Source of the DNA: Melampsora larici-populina 98AG31
Taxonomy: Eukaryota > Basidiomycota > Pucciniomycetes > Pucciniales > Melampsoraceae
Direction of reading: 5' to 3'
Assembly (NCBI RefSeq): GCF_000204055.1
Contig: NW_006768776.1
Span: forward strand, 1,147,019-1,211,018
Length of the DNA: 64,000 bases
The position numbers were made by a program, and so were the translations under genes. The notes below the pieces were generated by a model. That model was not told where the DNA came from and did no database searches. It saw nothing but the letters and a program-made list of their open reading frames with translations. This document shows positions 35,561 through 46,504 of this stretch, piece by piece; positions within the stretch are counted from its first letter, which is position 1; every line of letters starts with the position of its first letter.

Positions 35561-37394
35561 TTTGGGGGCCTCATCCGGGTTTTAGAACTTTTTTATAATT
35601 TTTTTTTGAGTGTTTTATAACTCAAATCTCATTCTGAAAAACTTCAAAAATACAAAAACATATTTTTTTATCCTTTTTAATTTTTTTTATCAACCTTTAT
35701 TTGTAAAAACTGAGAGCAGCTCAGCGTTTTTACTTTTTAGGATAATAGCTTGGAGGAAAGAAAGAATTCTTTTCCCCTTCTGATTTTTCGCATTTTTTTT
35801 CAATTTTTTAATTTTTCTACAAGCAGGATCAATAGTTGATCCATCTACAACTTCATTACATACAATTCATTGTTGAATTGTATCTAAATTGTGTGGTGTA
35901 ATTAGCCAAACTCGTGGCTTACAACTAATTACATATACATTACCAGTAGAGTCAGGTGACTGTACACACGCGGTAATTAAGCAAAGCCCCGCGCGTGGTC
36001 CGACAGCCACAGCGGTCCACCGATTGAATTTCAAAGTATTCGATCTTCGATCGTTTACCCTTTTCGCCACCAACCCTCTCACCTCCACCTCGACCCTGTA
36101 GTCAGTGTTGATTGTACCACGCGTTGTGTGCTTCCCGCTACGAACGCCAGGTGCATTCGTCCTGCTTCAGAAGATCAAATCGATTGATTCACCCACCGGA
36201 AGATCGACCGGACAGCAAATTCTCTACGATTAAATAGCGACAATCAGTACGAATTCAAGTTTCATTAGAACATCAAAGATCTCACAAAGAATAATTTAAT
36301 AAAAGTATTCTATTCTTTGAAATACTGATTTGTTTATTATTCACTTCTTCTTTCCTTCAACTGTGTTTGAATTAGTGTTAATTCAATCATACCCCTTTCG
36401 ATCTCGGACGAAAAAGTCAATAAACAGTAGCGTCAGTCTTTTTTTTTTAGATCGTTTAGAATATAAATCAGTCCAATAGCTAAATAGATCGCATCTCTAT
36501 TTCGTTTCTTCATTCGGACTACTCCTTTTAACGATTGACAGATCAACAACGACCGATCATCGTTCCTAGAGCCGAATTTTAGTTTCTTGTCTCAGTTTCT
36601 AAATTCTTACAAAACCTATCGTCGATACCCCTCAATCATAGTAGCGACTAAAAACGAAGTTACCAGCGATAAGTTATCATCTAATAACAGTAGGTTGTTT
36701 CTAATTTTTTTGTTTCTATCAGGACTAGAAGAAAGTAATACATACTTATAATTAAATATCCTTTTTTTTCTTTACTTGGTCTTGCACTACAGATAATAGT
36801 GAACGTTATCGAGTGATTCAACAACTTAGTGAAAAAGACAAGCATATTGAAGTATCGACTATTAATAGTAAGTTACTTCTTATTTTTCAGTCTTCTTTTT
36901 AGAATTACAAGTCAAGATCAGTCAATTGAAACCAATTTCTATTTTTTGTTTTCTTTTGATTCATTTTATTCTATCTTTCTCTCGTATAATCATTTTTGTT
37001 AGTAGTGAATCTAGAGAATTTAGATCAAGTCCTACCTTCTTTAACTCAAGAAGAATCGGACGACGAACTCAAGCAGGGTGATCGAGAGTTGTCAGTTGCC
37101 ACTGACTTTCGAGCATTTTCAGTTGTCAACACCCCGAAACACCCCAACAGTCCTAGTCAATCAGAAAGGACAACTACACCAGACCGATTTCAATCTTTAG
37201 CACCAGAAGGAGGTTCTGACAATCTAGTTAGAAAACAAAAAGGAGATTTTGTCTATTGGGTAAGAAGATCCGACTCAATAGAAAGTAAGTGATATTTTAC
37301 TTTACTTTGTTTTGCATTCCTTTTCTTTTTTATCTGGAAATTTTTTTTTCTTGACAAAACGTTTTCGTTTTCCCGCTCCTTGTTTGTTTCACTC
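35561..37394 (+). other. Long leader of Gypsy copy 2 with intron-like structure
   Basis: About 1.8 kb lies between the 5' LTR and the first ATG of the long Gag-Pol frame. It contains several GTAAGT/GTAGGT donors paired with pyrimidine-rich AG acceptors: introns 36690-36792, 36868-37002 and 37285-37432. When these are removed, one reading phase stays open across the exons. The first part (35.56-36.5 kb) is AT-rich without an evident start codon in that phase. Confidence 0.55.
35563..35580 (+). promoter_or_regulatory. Primer-binding site of Gypsy copy 2
   Basis: Two bases after the LTR comes TGGGGGCCTCATCCGGGT, which starts TGG as needed to pair with a tRNA CCA end. Its complement looks like an acceptor stem plus T-arm. 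The tRNA identity was not determined; the TGGGGG start recalls proline-type sites. Confidence 0.65.
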
Positions 37395-38178
37395 ATGTCT
37401 GATTATATTCCACCCCCTATGCCACCTCGTAGCCGAGCGAATCCAGAGCGATATGGAAACTGGGAATCAACTGCCACCGGATCAAACCAACGACAGGATG
37501 GAGGAGGACGAGGGAGGAGACAAGGAGCCTCAATCTCAAACCAAGTCCAAGGAAAAGGAGGTAGAGCGTCGGGTGGAAAGCCAACCAACCCCAGTAAGCC
37601 ACCTCCCATGCCTCTATTAATCAATGTGGATCAGCAACAAGCTGACTTACCTTTGCTATCAGGAGCAAATTGCCAGGACGGAGGACTACCACATGAAGTG
37701 GCAAGAACTTCGTCTCCACTACACAAAGTGGGAGAACGCGAGGTTAGTACTGGACAACGAGAAGAAGAAGAAGAAGATGCTCAAGGAGTCAGTCTTGGGA
37801 GGAAGGGAAGTATGGAAGGAACTCACGACAGAGTATCGAGTCAAGGACTCAGTGATCACCCAGGAGATCGCAAAGTACCTGTGGAAAGGTACCGACAGCT
37901 GGGATCCTCGAGCTCAGTCGATCCACTTTTTCGGCCTTCGAGCGGCGGAGCCTCAACAGAACGCTCCTCAGCCATCAGCCAGCAGTTCGACGACGAACCA
38001 ACCCCAAAACCACTCCCCTCATTACAACAACAACAGCCGCAAGGGCTCTCTCCGGGACGATTTCAGAGGTTACTTCCGATCGCAAGCGATCATCGGCCGC
38101 GAACTCCTTCAAGAGGAGCAGAGCTCCAGTCGAGGTTACAGAGGTCGGAAGAATCAAAACCGTCATCAACCTTACTGA
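36793..38178 (+). CDS. Putative spliced second reading frame of Gypsy copy 2, overlapping gag
   Basis: Exons 36793-36867, 37003-37284, 37433-37593 and 37663-38178 join in a single open phase ending at TGA 38176-38178. The encoded sequence is hydrophilic. It includes [18 protein letters not shown], an acidic Lys-rich region ([12 protein letters not shown]), a helical segment ([20 protein letters not shown]) and a basic [13 protein letters not shown] tail. From 37433 to 38178 it overlaps the Gag-Pol frame in another phase, and neither frame has a stop in the last 516 bases. Intron 37594-37662 has a GTAAG donor, a CTGAC branch-like site and an AG acceptor. No start codon was found upstream in phase, so the 5' end is unknown. 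A possible 44-nt intron (38144-38187) could instead fuse this frame to Gag. Function unknown. Confidence 0.45.
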
Positions 38179-41100
38179 ACACTCAAGAACGAGCAATCTT
38201 AAGTAAGTTTTCTCAAGTTACTCAAGATGAATTTATCATTCCATTCATGAACGAAATGTTTCATCATCTTAATTTTCTGGAAAGCCATTCATCCAGAAAT
38301 GCTGACTTCAATGATGCTTTTGGACAGTATCTGAATGCGATCAACAAGAATCTGGAGAGCATGTTTAACTATTCAAGAGAAAGTGTTAAGTCTGATGGTA
38401 AAAGTTTTAGTGATATGTTTTCAAAAATTTTTCATCTCAATCAATGTCTAGATCAACAATATAAAACTCTTTATGAAGTTGGTAAAAAGAACTCAGATGG
38501 TTTTACAAAAATGAATAAAAAATTGTTTTCTATTTTTCCTTCTGACTCATCCTTTTCGGAACTTATTCAAAATATTAAACCCGAAAAAAATTCAATTTCT
38601 GTTTCTTCTTTCAATTTGATGAATGATAATTTAGTTGAAGTTAAAACAATGTTGAGAGAATACTTGAGTGAGAGAAATCGTGAGTTAAAAGGCAAATCCA
38701 AAGCAAAAGTGAGTGAGCATGAGAGTGAAGATGAGAACGAGCAACATGAGTCAAAGATGAATCATTTAGTTCTAACAACCTTGCTTGAAGATATGAATCA
38801 AAAATTATATGATTCATTATATACAAATATGAGTAATACAGTAGAAGAAAAGATGAATCAGTTGACAGATGAAATTTCAAATCATCAGGATCAACAATTG
38901 CAATATCAACAAAGGACAGATGATAAATTAGATCAGATTCATCAACTGTTGTTGAATATGAATAATCCACAAATACCAGCATCTGTGCAACAAGAGGCAA
39001 CTTCATCAGCAAACAGAGTAGGAACAGTTGTCCAAAACTTTGAGCAACGTAACACAAGACACGAAATGGATAACTCGAGAAAGCAGGATAAATCTTTTTT
39101 GAGAATGACACCGCCTCACATGAGACAAACTGGAACAGTTAATAGTACTCCCATAAGAGAAACTACATTACCAATTCCAGTGGTAAACATACCACAGACG
39201 GAACCTAGAGTTGAGCATAATCAATATAGAAGAGGAAGCTCAATTGAGGAATTACAAACAACTGCAGAATTGTTGAGACAAGCTGAAATTCAGAAAGAAT
39301 TGAGGAAATCATATCCACAAGCCAAAGACTGGCCAGCTTTTAGTGGAGAAGGTGAGTATAATCATCAAGAGTTCATAGACTGGGTAGAGAAAGTACCAGT
39401 TAAATTGCAGATGCCTGATATTTTGATTACGTCAAAATTGTTAATTGTATTTACAGGTGTTGCCCGACAATGGCTTTTAGATGAGATGAATGAAGACGGT
39501 GATCAGGATAGAACATGGGCGGAATGGAAAGAAGCTATCCAAGAAAGATTTGGAAATAGCCAATGGAAAAATGACATGGAAAAAGCTTTCCTGAGAGATA
39601 GGTTTAAGCCTGAATTCCATAGTGATTGCGTGAAATGGGCTAGTAAACAGCAACAAAGAGTTAGATGTTTTAAGCCTGAAGCTACAAGTACTGAGGTTGT
39701 TAATAAAATATTATGGATGATACCAGGTACATTGCAGATTCCAATTAGGAATAGAATTGGACCTACAGGTAATTGGACAAAATTCATTTTGGCTTTTCAA
39801 GACATTTTCAAGAATATGATGCCAGTGAAGAGAAATATCCCGAGCAAAAGCACTTACTTCAATAAGACTGTTGACAACTCTGCACAGACCAGTAGTACAA
39901 AAGCTCAACCATCTACATCTGAAAGAAGAAGTAATAAATCGTGTAATAAGTGTGGTAGTACAGATCCTACACATATTTGGAAGACATGTAAAGGAAAAGG
40001 TAAATCTATCAACGCAGTTGAAGCTGAAGAGAATGTGGAGAATCAAGCTGATGATGACGCAGGATCTGTAATGGAATTCGTAGAATACAGTGAGAGTGTA
40101 GCTGAAACACAGTCTCATCATTCAGCTGATTTGAATGTTTCAGCTATTGAAAGCACTTTTGATAGTGCAGTGGATATAGCACAAGTTCAAGCTGAAGCAG
40201 AAATGCCACTTATAACACCGTTTGAGGAAAGCAATAAACAAATTTCAGACGCCAAGTTGATCAGGTGTAAACCAGCTTCAGGTAAAGCGCATACAATAGG
40301 TTTTCATAGTTTAACCAGAGTAATTGTGAATAACCAAGACGCAGAACTGCTGCTTGATAGCGGAGCGTCTTGCTCAGTGGTGGGGAACCACTATTTGGAA
40401 AACCTTGTACCAGACTGGAAATTGAAGTTGATGCCGTGCAATAACAACATGAAGTTCTCAGGTTGCAGCGGAAGTTTATTTCCTTTAGGAATTATCAAGC
40501 TGGATGTCCTATTTCCTCATAAACAAGGAGGTATCCGGATTGAAGCTGAATTCGTAGTTATGGAGAATTCACACACCAAATACTTTATTTTGGGAGATGA
40601 ACACTTGTCTATGTACGGGATTGATATATTTCATAGTAAGGATAAATTTTTTACGTTTGGAAATGATGTTAAAAAGAAAAAATTTGGTTTGCCACTTCAG
40701 AGACCAATTCTTTCAGGATTGCAAGTCAAGAAAGAAATAGTTAATGAACTTGATAACTCCCAACCTGAATTGGAAAAAGTCTCATGTGAAAATAAGGGTG
40801 ATTTGATGCCTAAAATCAATGAAGCAAAATTCAGTCCTAAACTTACAGCAAGTGAAAAGAAAAAATTTGTTGACCTAATCATCCAATATAAAGACCAATT
40901 TGGATTGGGTGAGAAAGAATTAGGTACGATTGAAAAGCATCAAGTGAGCATTAAGCTTACCATAGAAAAACCTTATCCTCCAATATTGAGGAAAGCTGCT
41001 TATCCTGCTAGTCCTAGAAACAGAGTAGAAATTGAAAAACATATTGATGAACTCTTGAGACTGGGAGTAATTAGAAAAGTAGGGAGTTCGGAGGAAGTGG

Positions 41101-43925
41101 ATATAACATCGCCGGTCATCATTGCTTGGCATAATGGTAAATCAAGATTGTGCGGAGACTTTAGAGCACTCAATACTTATACTGAACCAGATAGATATCC
41201 ATTACCTAGAACTGAACATGTATTGATTAACCTTGGTAAAGCAAGATATATTACACTCATGGATGTTTTGAAAGGTTTTCACCAAAACATAGTAGAACTC
41301 ATGAGTAGAATATTCCTTCGAATAATTTGTCATATGGGTATATATGAGTTTGTTCGAATGCCATTTGGAATTAAAAATGCGCCCGCATTTTTCCAAAGGA
41401 TGATGGATACGGAATTCAGCAAAGAATTGAGAGAAGGATGGCTCAAAATTTTCATAGATGATATAATCATTTTTCATGATAACTATGAGGAACATGTCAG
41501 ATGTTTAGAAATAGTTTTGAAGAAAATCAAAGCCATGGGAATGACAATTTCTCTAAAGAAGTCGAATTTTGGATTCAATGAAGTGAAAGCATTGGGCCAT
41601 TTGGTGTCAGGATTATGGATAGCAGTTGATCAAAATAAGACTGCTGCGGTACTAAATAAACCTCCACCTAAAAATATCAAAGAGATGCAATGTTTTCTTG
41701 GGTTTGCAAGTTATTATAGAAATTTTCTGGAAGATTATGGAAAAATTGCAAACTGCCTTTACAAATTGACATCAAACGGGGTTTCCTTTGAAATGACAAA
41801 GCAAAGATTGGAAGCGTGGGGTAAGATTAGACAGATGATAACAGAAGCACCAGTTCTGTTACAACCAGACTTTACTAAACCTTTCAAACTATATGTAGAT
41901 GCTTCTTTTGAAGGTTTAGGTGCGGCATTACATCAAGTCCAGATTATTGATGGAAAATCCAGAGAAGGACCAATAGTATTCATTTCTAGACAACTAAAAG
42001 ATAGTGAAACTAGGTACGGTTCACCTCAACTAGAAGCTTTAGCTCTGGTATGGGCGCTAGAAAAATTGCACTATTACCTAGACGGAGTTTACTTTGAAGT
42101 CATTACGGATTGTACAGGAGTAAGATCACTCATGAACATCAAAACACCCAACAGACATATGTTGAGATGGATGTTAGCTATTCAAGAGTACAGACCTTAT
42201 ATGACAATAACTCATAGACCAGGTAAAATGCATAACAATGCGGATGGTCTAAGTAGAATGGCACTGCCAAATGACAGCAGCAATCCAGCATGGGATCCTG
42301 AGGACGCAGAGATTGATATACCAGTGATGGGTATCAGCCTTTCAGAATTGAGTGATGAGTTCTTTACAGAAATCAAAGAAAGCTACAAGTCAGATCCCAA
42401 TACGCTAAAACTTGTCAAACTTCTGTCAAAAGACAAAGTAGACTTGAGCCTTGCAACCACTTTAGAATCACCGTGGAGAGGTTATTATGCAGAAGGTAAA
42501 ATATCATTGCAATCAGGGTTGTTATACTTTAGAGAAAAACATACATCAACTGTAGTTTTAGTCTCAAAGATTCATAAAGAACAGATACTGAAGGTATGTC
42601 ATGATGAATTTCTATCCGGTCATTTGTCAACAGACAGAACTCTTGAAAGAATTCATACTACAGCATGGTGGATAAGGTGGAAACTAGACACTGAGGAATA
42701 TGTAGCAAGCTGTGATAGATGTCAGAAAGCCAACAAAGCTACAGGTAAGAGGTATGGACTTCTTCAACGAATTGAAGCACCAACTTACCCATGGCAAATA
42801 ATCAATATGGACTTTGTTACAGGTTTACCACCAGGAGGCAGTGATAATAATAATGCTTGTCTAGTAGTTGTAGACAGATTTTCTAGGCGGACAAGATTTT
42901 TACCATGCTATAAAGAATCTTCAGCAATGGATATTGCGTTACTTTTTTGGGAAAGATTGATATCAGACGTAGGATTACCAAGAGTAATTATCAGTGATAG
43001 AGACCCAAAATTCACGTCAGAATTCTGGAAAAGTCTTTTTCAACTGATGGGGACTAAGTTGGCTTTCTCTACAGCCTATCACCCTCAAACTGATGGTTTG
43101 AGTGAAAGGAACATTGGTACATTGGAAGATTTAGTAAGACGGTACTGTGCTTTTGGTCTGGAATTCAAAGACAAGGATGGCTATACTCATGATTGGGTAA
43201 GTTTATTACCTGCTTTAGAAATAGCCTACAACAGCAGTGTTCATAGTACTACAAAAAAATCACCTTTCGAAATTGAAAGAGGCTATTGTCCACGGCTACC
43301 AAAGGATAAATTTAAGACACGTGATGTTGAAATCCATCCTACATCTTTATCTTTTGCTTCCATGATCAGTAAAGCAAGGACTTTTGCTGCAAATTGCATT
43401 AGAGAGGCAGAAGAATATAATAAAGAAAGATGGGATAAGACACATCGTGAGCCAAACTTCAAAGTGGGAGACCAAGTTTTGTTGTCAACAACAAACTTCA
43501 CTAACATGGAAGGATCTAAGAAATTACGAGATCTCTTTGTTGGTCCATTTGTTATATCTAAACTAGTAGGACCTAATGCAGTAGAACTCATACTGACAGG
43601 AGACATGGAAAGAAAACATCCTGTATTTCCAGTGTCCCTTGTGAAAAAGTATAACTGTCCTGAAGGAAATGAATTTCATCCAACAAGTAAAACAGTTATA
43701 CCTAAATTTACTCCAGAAGTAGAAAAGAAGTTCCTTAAGATACTACGAGAGAAAAGAATTAAGAATAAAGACAACAAAGATGTTATATTATATCTTGTCA
43801 GATACAAAAATCAAGGAGCTGATTCAGATGAATGGTTACCAGCAGAAAAGGTTCCCAATGGTAAAGTGACTCTGAGAGCATACAGAGCATCAAAAAGAGA
43901 TAATAAACCTGATAAAGGTGTATGA
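37395..43925 (+). CDS. gag-pol: Gag-Pol polyprotein of Gypsy copy 2
   Basis: This is one 2176-aa frame. The first ~260 residues are Pro/Gly/Ser/Arg-rich and overlap another open frame. A coiled-coil Gag region follows, then a retrotransposon gag domain ([32 protein letters not shown]) and a knuckle-like [16 protein letters not shown] (CX2CX6HX4C, near 39.94-39.99 kb). Protease has [13 protein letters not shown]. Reverse transcriptase has [24 protein letters not shown] and FIDDIIIFH. RNase H has [16 protein letters not shown] and [16 protein letters not shown]. Integrase has the HHCC finger and DDE core ([37 protein letters not shown]). The C-terminus ([18 protein letters not shown]) looks chromodomain-like. 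No frameshift separates Gag from Pol. Confidence 0.93.
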   Translation: MSDYIPPPMPPRSRANPERYGNWESTATGSNQRQDGGGRGRRQGASISNQVQGKGGRASGGKPTNPSKPPPMPLLINVDQQQADLPLLSGANCQDGGLPHEVARTSSPLHKVGEREVSTGQREEEEEDAQGVSLGRKGSMEGTHDRVSSQGLSDHPGDRKVPVERYRQLGSSSSVDPLFRPSSGGASTERSSAISQQFDDEPTPKPLPSLQQQQPQGLSPGRFQRLLPIASDHRPRTPSRGAELQSRLQRSEESKPSSTLLNTQERAILSKFSQVTQDEFIIPFMNEMFHHLNFLESHSSRNADFNDAFGQYLNAINKNLESMFNYSRESVKSDGKSFSDMFSKIFHLNQCLDQQYKTLYEVGKKNSDGFTKMNKKLFSIFPSDSSFSELIQNIKPEKNSISVSSFNLMNDNLVEVKTMLREYLSERNRELKGKSKAKVSEHESEDENEQHESKMNHLVLTTLLEDMNQKLYDSLYTNMSNTVEEKMNQLTDEISNHQDQQLQYQQRTDDKLDQIHQLLLNMNNPQIPASVQQEATSSANRVGTVVQNFEQRNTRHEMDNSRKQDKSFLRMTPPHMRQTGTVNSTPIRETTLPIPVVNIPQTEPRVEHNQYRRGSSIEELQTTAELLRQAEIQKELRKSYPQAKDWPAFSGEGEYNHQEFIDWVEKVPVKLQMPDILITSKLLIVFTGVARQWLLDEMNEDGDQDRTWAEWKEAIQERFGNSQWKNDMEKAFLRDRFKPEFHSDCVKWASKQQQRVRCFKPEATSTEVVNKILWMIPGTLQIPIRNRIGPTGNWTKFILAFQDIFKNMMPVKRNIPSKSTYFNKTVDNSAQTSSTKAQPSTSERRSNKSCNKCGSTDPTHIWKTCKGKGKSINAVEAEENVENQADDDAGSVMEFVEYSESVAETQSHHSADLNVSAIESTFDSAVDIAQVQAEAEMPLITPFEESNKQISDAKLIRCKPASGKAHTIGFHSLTRVIVNNQDAELLLDSGASCSVVGNHYLENLVPDWKLKLMPCNNNMKFSGCSGSLFPLGIIKLDVLFPHKQGGIRIEAEFVVMENSHTKYFILGDEHLSMYGIDIFHSKDKFFTFGNDVKKKKFGLPLQRPILSGLQVKKEIVNELDNSQPELEKVSCENKGDLMPKINEAKFSPKLTASEKKKFVDLIIQYKDQFGLGEKELGTIEKHQVSIKLTIEKPYPPILRKAAYPASPRNRVEIEKHIDELLRLGVIRKVGSSEEVDITSPVIIAWHNGKSRLCGDFRALNTYTEPDRYPLPRTEHVLINLGKARYITLMDVLKGFHQNIVELMSRIFLRIICHMGIYEFVRMPFGIKNAPAFFQRMMDTEFSKELREGWLKIFIDDIIIFHDNYEEHVRCLEIVLKKIKAMGMTISLKKSNFGFNEVKALGHLVSGLWIAVDQNKTAAVLNKPPPKNIKEMQCFLGFASYYRNFLEDYGKIANCLYKLTSNGVSFEMTKQRLEAWGKIRQMITEAPVLLQPDFTKPFKLYVDASFEGLGAALHQVQIIDGKSREGPIVFISRQLKDSETRYGSPQLEALALVWALEKLHYYLDGVYFEVITDCTGVRSLMNIKTPNRHMLRWMLAIQEYRPYMTITHRPGKMHNNADGLSRMALPNDSSNPAWDPEDAEIDIPVMGISLSELSDEFFTEIKESYKSDPNTLKLVKLLSKDKVDLSLATTLESPWRGYYAEGKISLQSGLLYFREKHTSTVVLVSKIHKEQILKVCHDEFLSGHLSTDRTLERIHTTAWWIRWKLDTEEYVASCDRCQKANKATGKRYGLLQRIEAPTYPWQIINMDFVTGLPPGGSDNNNACLVVVDRFSRRTRFLPCYKESSAMDIALLFWERLISDVGLPRVIISDRDPKFTSEFWKSLFQLMGTKLAFSTAYHPQTDGLSERNIGTLEDLVRRYCAFGLEFKDKDGYTHDWVSLLPALEIAYNSSVHSTTKKSPFEIERGYCPRLPKDKFKTRDVEIHPTSLSFASMISKARTFAANCIREAEEYNKERWDKTHREPNFKVGDQVLLSTTNFTNMEGSKKLRDLFVGPFVISKLVGPNAVELILTGDMERKHPVFPVSLVKKYNCPEGNEFHPTSKTVIPKFTPEVEKKFLKILREKRIKNKDNKDVILYLVRYKNQGADSDEWLPAEKVPNGKVTLRAYRASKRDNKPDKGV

Positions 43926-43945
43926 TCTCTTCTAGTGGTGGGGAA

Positions 43946-44867
43946 TGTCAGCCCTGAGTACTGAACCATAGTACCAAAGGCTGACATGTAAAAATAAGAA
44001 AAACCTTAAAAAACAATAATTACAACTCAGACTCAGTTTCAAGAGTCAAAATACATATGAATTAACATATGTAACATATGTAAAAGGTATGTAAAAGACT
44101 GTGTAAGTACACGTCTTTTACATGTCCTAAGATTACATACATTTCACAGCTGTAACATGTATGTAACCAAGTAAAAAGGTTAATACCTATATGTAATAAA
44201 AACCTAACCTTGGAACCACAAATTGTGCGCATAAGATCTTCAAACTTCAGACTATAAAAACTCTGAATATGCGAAATTTAGAAACATCATCACATTACAA
44301 TTTAACACTTTTTATTATTCAATAAATCCTCATCACCAACTAGATTATAAGCTTTTCGTAAAGTGAACTTTACTATCTTATTTGTGATTGTTATCTTGAT
44401 CTTGTGGTTCTCAATCTTGTTTATTGTGTTTGTTCTTGAACACAATATTGTCATAGTTGTTGATTACCATTCGTGGAATCAAACTATTAAGGAAGTAGGA
44501 TCCTTAAGTGCTGCTTGATCTGATTGGGATTTGATCAGACCAAGAAACTTTAAACCTTCGTAGTACCTCTATTAGTCAGAGTGTAAAGTACTAAACACTA
44601 TAAAGGAATTTAGTGTTCTTAATCATTTTATTTCTAGTCAGAAAGATAATTGGTTAAGGGAAGTCACTGAAGATTCAGTGCGCATTAACTCAAATCCCTA
44701 GAAAAGCCTTTCTTTAAAGGTCCTCTAACTGCAGTCTATACTTGTTTGTTACAAGTATAGGGCCAGAACCTTGTTTTTCCGCTTATAAACTCTGTAGATC
44801 ATAATCCCTACGAGTTTATACCCTTTTCTTAGTGATTTACTAGCCTAAAAGAAGCTAGTAGCTCACA
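43946..44867 (+). repeat. 3' LTR of Gypsy copy 2
   Basis: This repeat has the same 922-bp length as the 5' LTR, and I found one difference between them. A purine-rich tract (GTGGTGGGGAA) lies immediately before it at 43935-43945. It is followed by the right target duplication CTACT and the resumed host coding frame. Confidence 0.95.
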
Positions 44868-45934
44868 CTACTTCCATTTGTATATTTTGTTTTGTCTTGC
44901 AATCCAGACTTAAGGATTTGGGAGAATATCAAGATTGTGACAGCCTTCACCCTGAAATCTTATCACCAGAGGTGTATTGAAGCAGGTACCTGTTTGAATC
45001 AAGAGAAACTAGCTCGATTTATTTTGTGGCATACAGATGTGATGTACCATATTGCACAATTGGGTCCAAAGATAAAATCATCACAAGGGTATGTTTTGAA
45101 AATACATTTACAGCTTACAACTCCTTGCCTATCAACTCTGGCCAGGAATTGCTTTGTAGTCTTTAATGATGAGGCTCTTAGGAGTTTCATGAAGGATGCA
45201 ACAAGGAGGGCCCATATGTTGAAGCGGCATGTGTCTGAAACATTTGAGGGTGACTATCAAAAAGGATATCCAGAGAACAACACCAACCAGAAACAGCATG
45301 GTTCAGTTTGGGCTGACTGGAGAAAAAAAACTCATGAGATAAGAAAGACAGCTGAAAATGTCCAATGGAAAAAACTGGTCGATCCCCAAACCAATGGACA
45401 TGAGCCCATTCTTTTGTTAAATGGAGACAATGAGAATGATACAAGGGTGAAGAGTGAAGAGAGTGTGTCTGAGTTTATTCACAAGTGGGAAATAGATTTC
45501 AAGAACACAATCAAATTCTTGAAAACAGCACAATCAGAAAAATCAGGTTTTCCAGCTTTGTCAATCAAAGACTTTTGTCGTGGGATACACACATTTCTAA
45601 AACAAAATTATCCAACTAAAATATCAAAATATCAAGTCACATTATTCTCTGAATTCCTTCATCAAGATTCAAAAGATAGATTTTATGCAGAGTTTTGGGA
45701 TGATTTTAAATTATTGGAAAATAAGAAACTCAAAAATGCACTGATGAAGAAAAATAGTCGGGTTAAAAAAGGTAAGTTGTAAGGTCTCTGGTGTTTCAAA
45801 ATTCATTGCAATAAAAAATTATTGTAGAAATCCTCAAAACTGTAGCCTTTACTTTTATGTAATCCATTTCCTCTGAATTATGCTTTGTTATAGTTGGATA
45901 TGTGGTTGACTTGGGCAGAGCCAGAAGAAGTTGA
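44868..45934 (+). pseudogene. 3' half of the gene split by Gypsy copy 2
   Basis: Starting from the right-hand CTACT, the host reading phase resumes exactly where the 5' half stopped and stays open to 45771. A canonical intron (GTAAGT donor at 45772, TAG acceptor ending at 45893) leads to a last exon ending at TGA 45932-45934. This half encodes about 305 residues. It is a mostly helical, Lys-rich sequence (KLARFILWHTDVMYHIAQLG; KNTIKFLKTAQSEKSGFPAL; ISKYQVTLFSEFLHQD). The uninterrupted gene would encode about 848 aa in two exons. In its present state this half has no start codon or promoter of its own. Function unknown. Confidence 0.75.
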
Positions 45935-46504
45935 ACAATAGAGGGGTTCAAGTTTGAAAAAGTCCTAAAACATAAGTCTGCCTACAGAGAAATGTGGCTG
46001 ACAATGATATTTCAACATATGTTGAAAACTCTGAGAAATCCCTACCTGAGGACAGCACATATGAGTACACATATATGGCAAAACAAAAATTGGAGGCCAA
46101 AAGACTTCAAATTTTAGGACATCTTTGGCAAACTTGCACCCCTCTCATAGTGGCCAAGCTCCTCTATCAGTTGCAAGTAGTGAAGTATGGCCTAGGCTTC
46201 TCACATATGTACATACGCCCGGCAATTGTTTAAAATACACCAGCACATTGATCATGAACTACATTTAATGTCAAGGTTCGCCAACAGTCCACGAAGATTC
46301 AGAAAGTGAAATAAGCTTTGAGTGGATATTAGTTGAATTGCGAGTGGTGGTGGTGTAGATGTACCGAATGCTGCCTCGACAAAATGTGAAATGTTCTTTT
46401 GAATGAGTTCTGTTTCAGATCACTTCCTTCGAAACTTCAGCATTTAAGAAAGAAAGAAAGAGACCATCAACTATCAAACCTCTTGGAATCGAAAATCAGA
46501 TTAA
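45935..46504. other. Intergenic region
   Basis: These 570 bp lie between the split gene and the ELMO gene. One 79-aa open frame (45994-46233) has no recognisable feature. The promoter of the downstream gene should be here; AAGAAAGAAAGAAAG just before the ATG is a pyrimidine/purine-biased leader. Confidence 0.4.

Larger units (their letters stand above)
34639..44867 (+). mobile_element. Intact-looking Gypsy LTR retrotransposon (copy 2), very young
   Basis: The element is 10,229 bp with two 922-bp LTRs that differ at only one position I could find (ACACATC against ACACGTC). It is flanked by a perfect 5-bp target duplication CTACT (34634-34638 and 44868-44872). A primer-binding site, a polypurine-like tract and one uninterrupted 2176-codon Gag-Pol frame are present, with all catalytic motifs. 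The order protease-RT-RNase H-integrase is Ty3/Gypsy. It is inserted in the coding sequence of a host gene in the same orientation. It appears competent for transposition by sequence alone. Confidence 0.95.

Noticed and set aside
37403..37624. Minus-strand open frames over the Gag start
   Set aside because: They are antisense to two overlapping plus-strand frames in GC-richer sequence and have no splice or start context.
38641..40121. Minus-strand open frames of 94-156 aa within the Gypsy Gag-Pol
   Set aside because: They are shadows of the long uninterrupted Gag-Pol frame.
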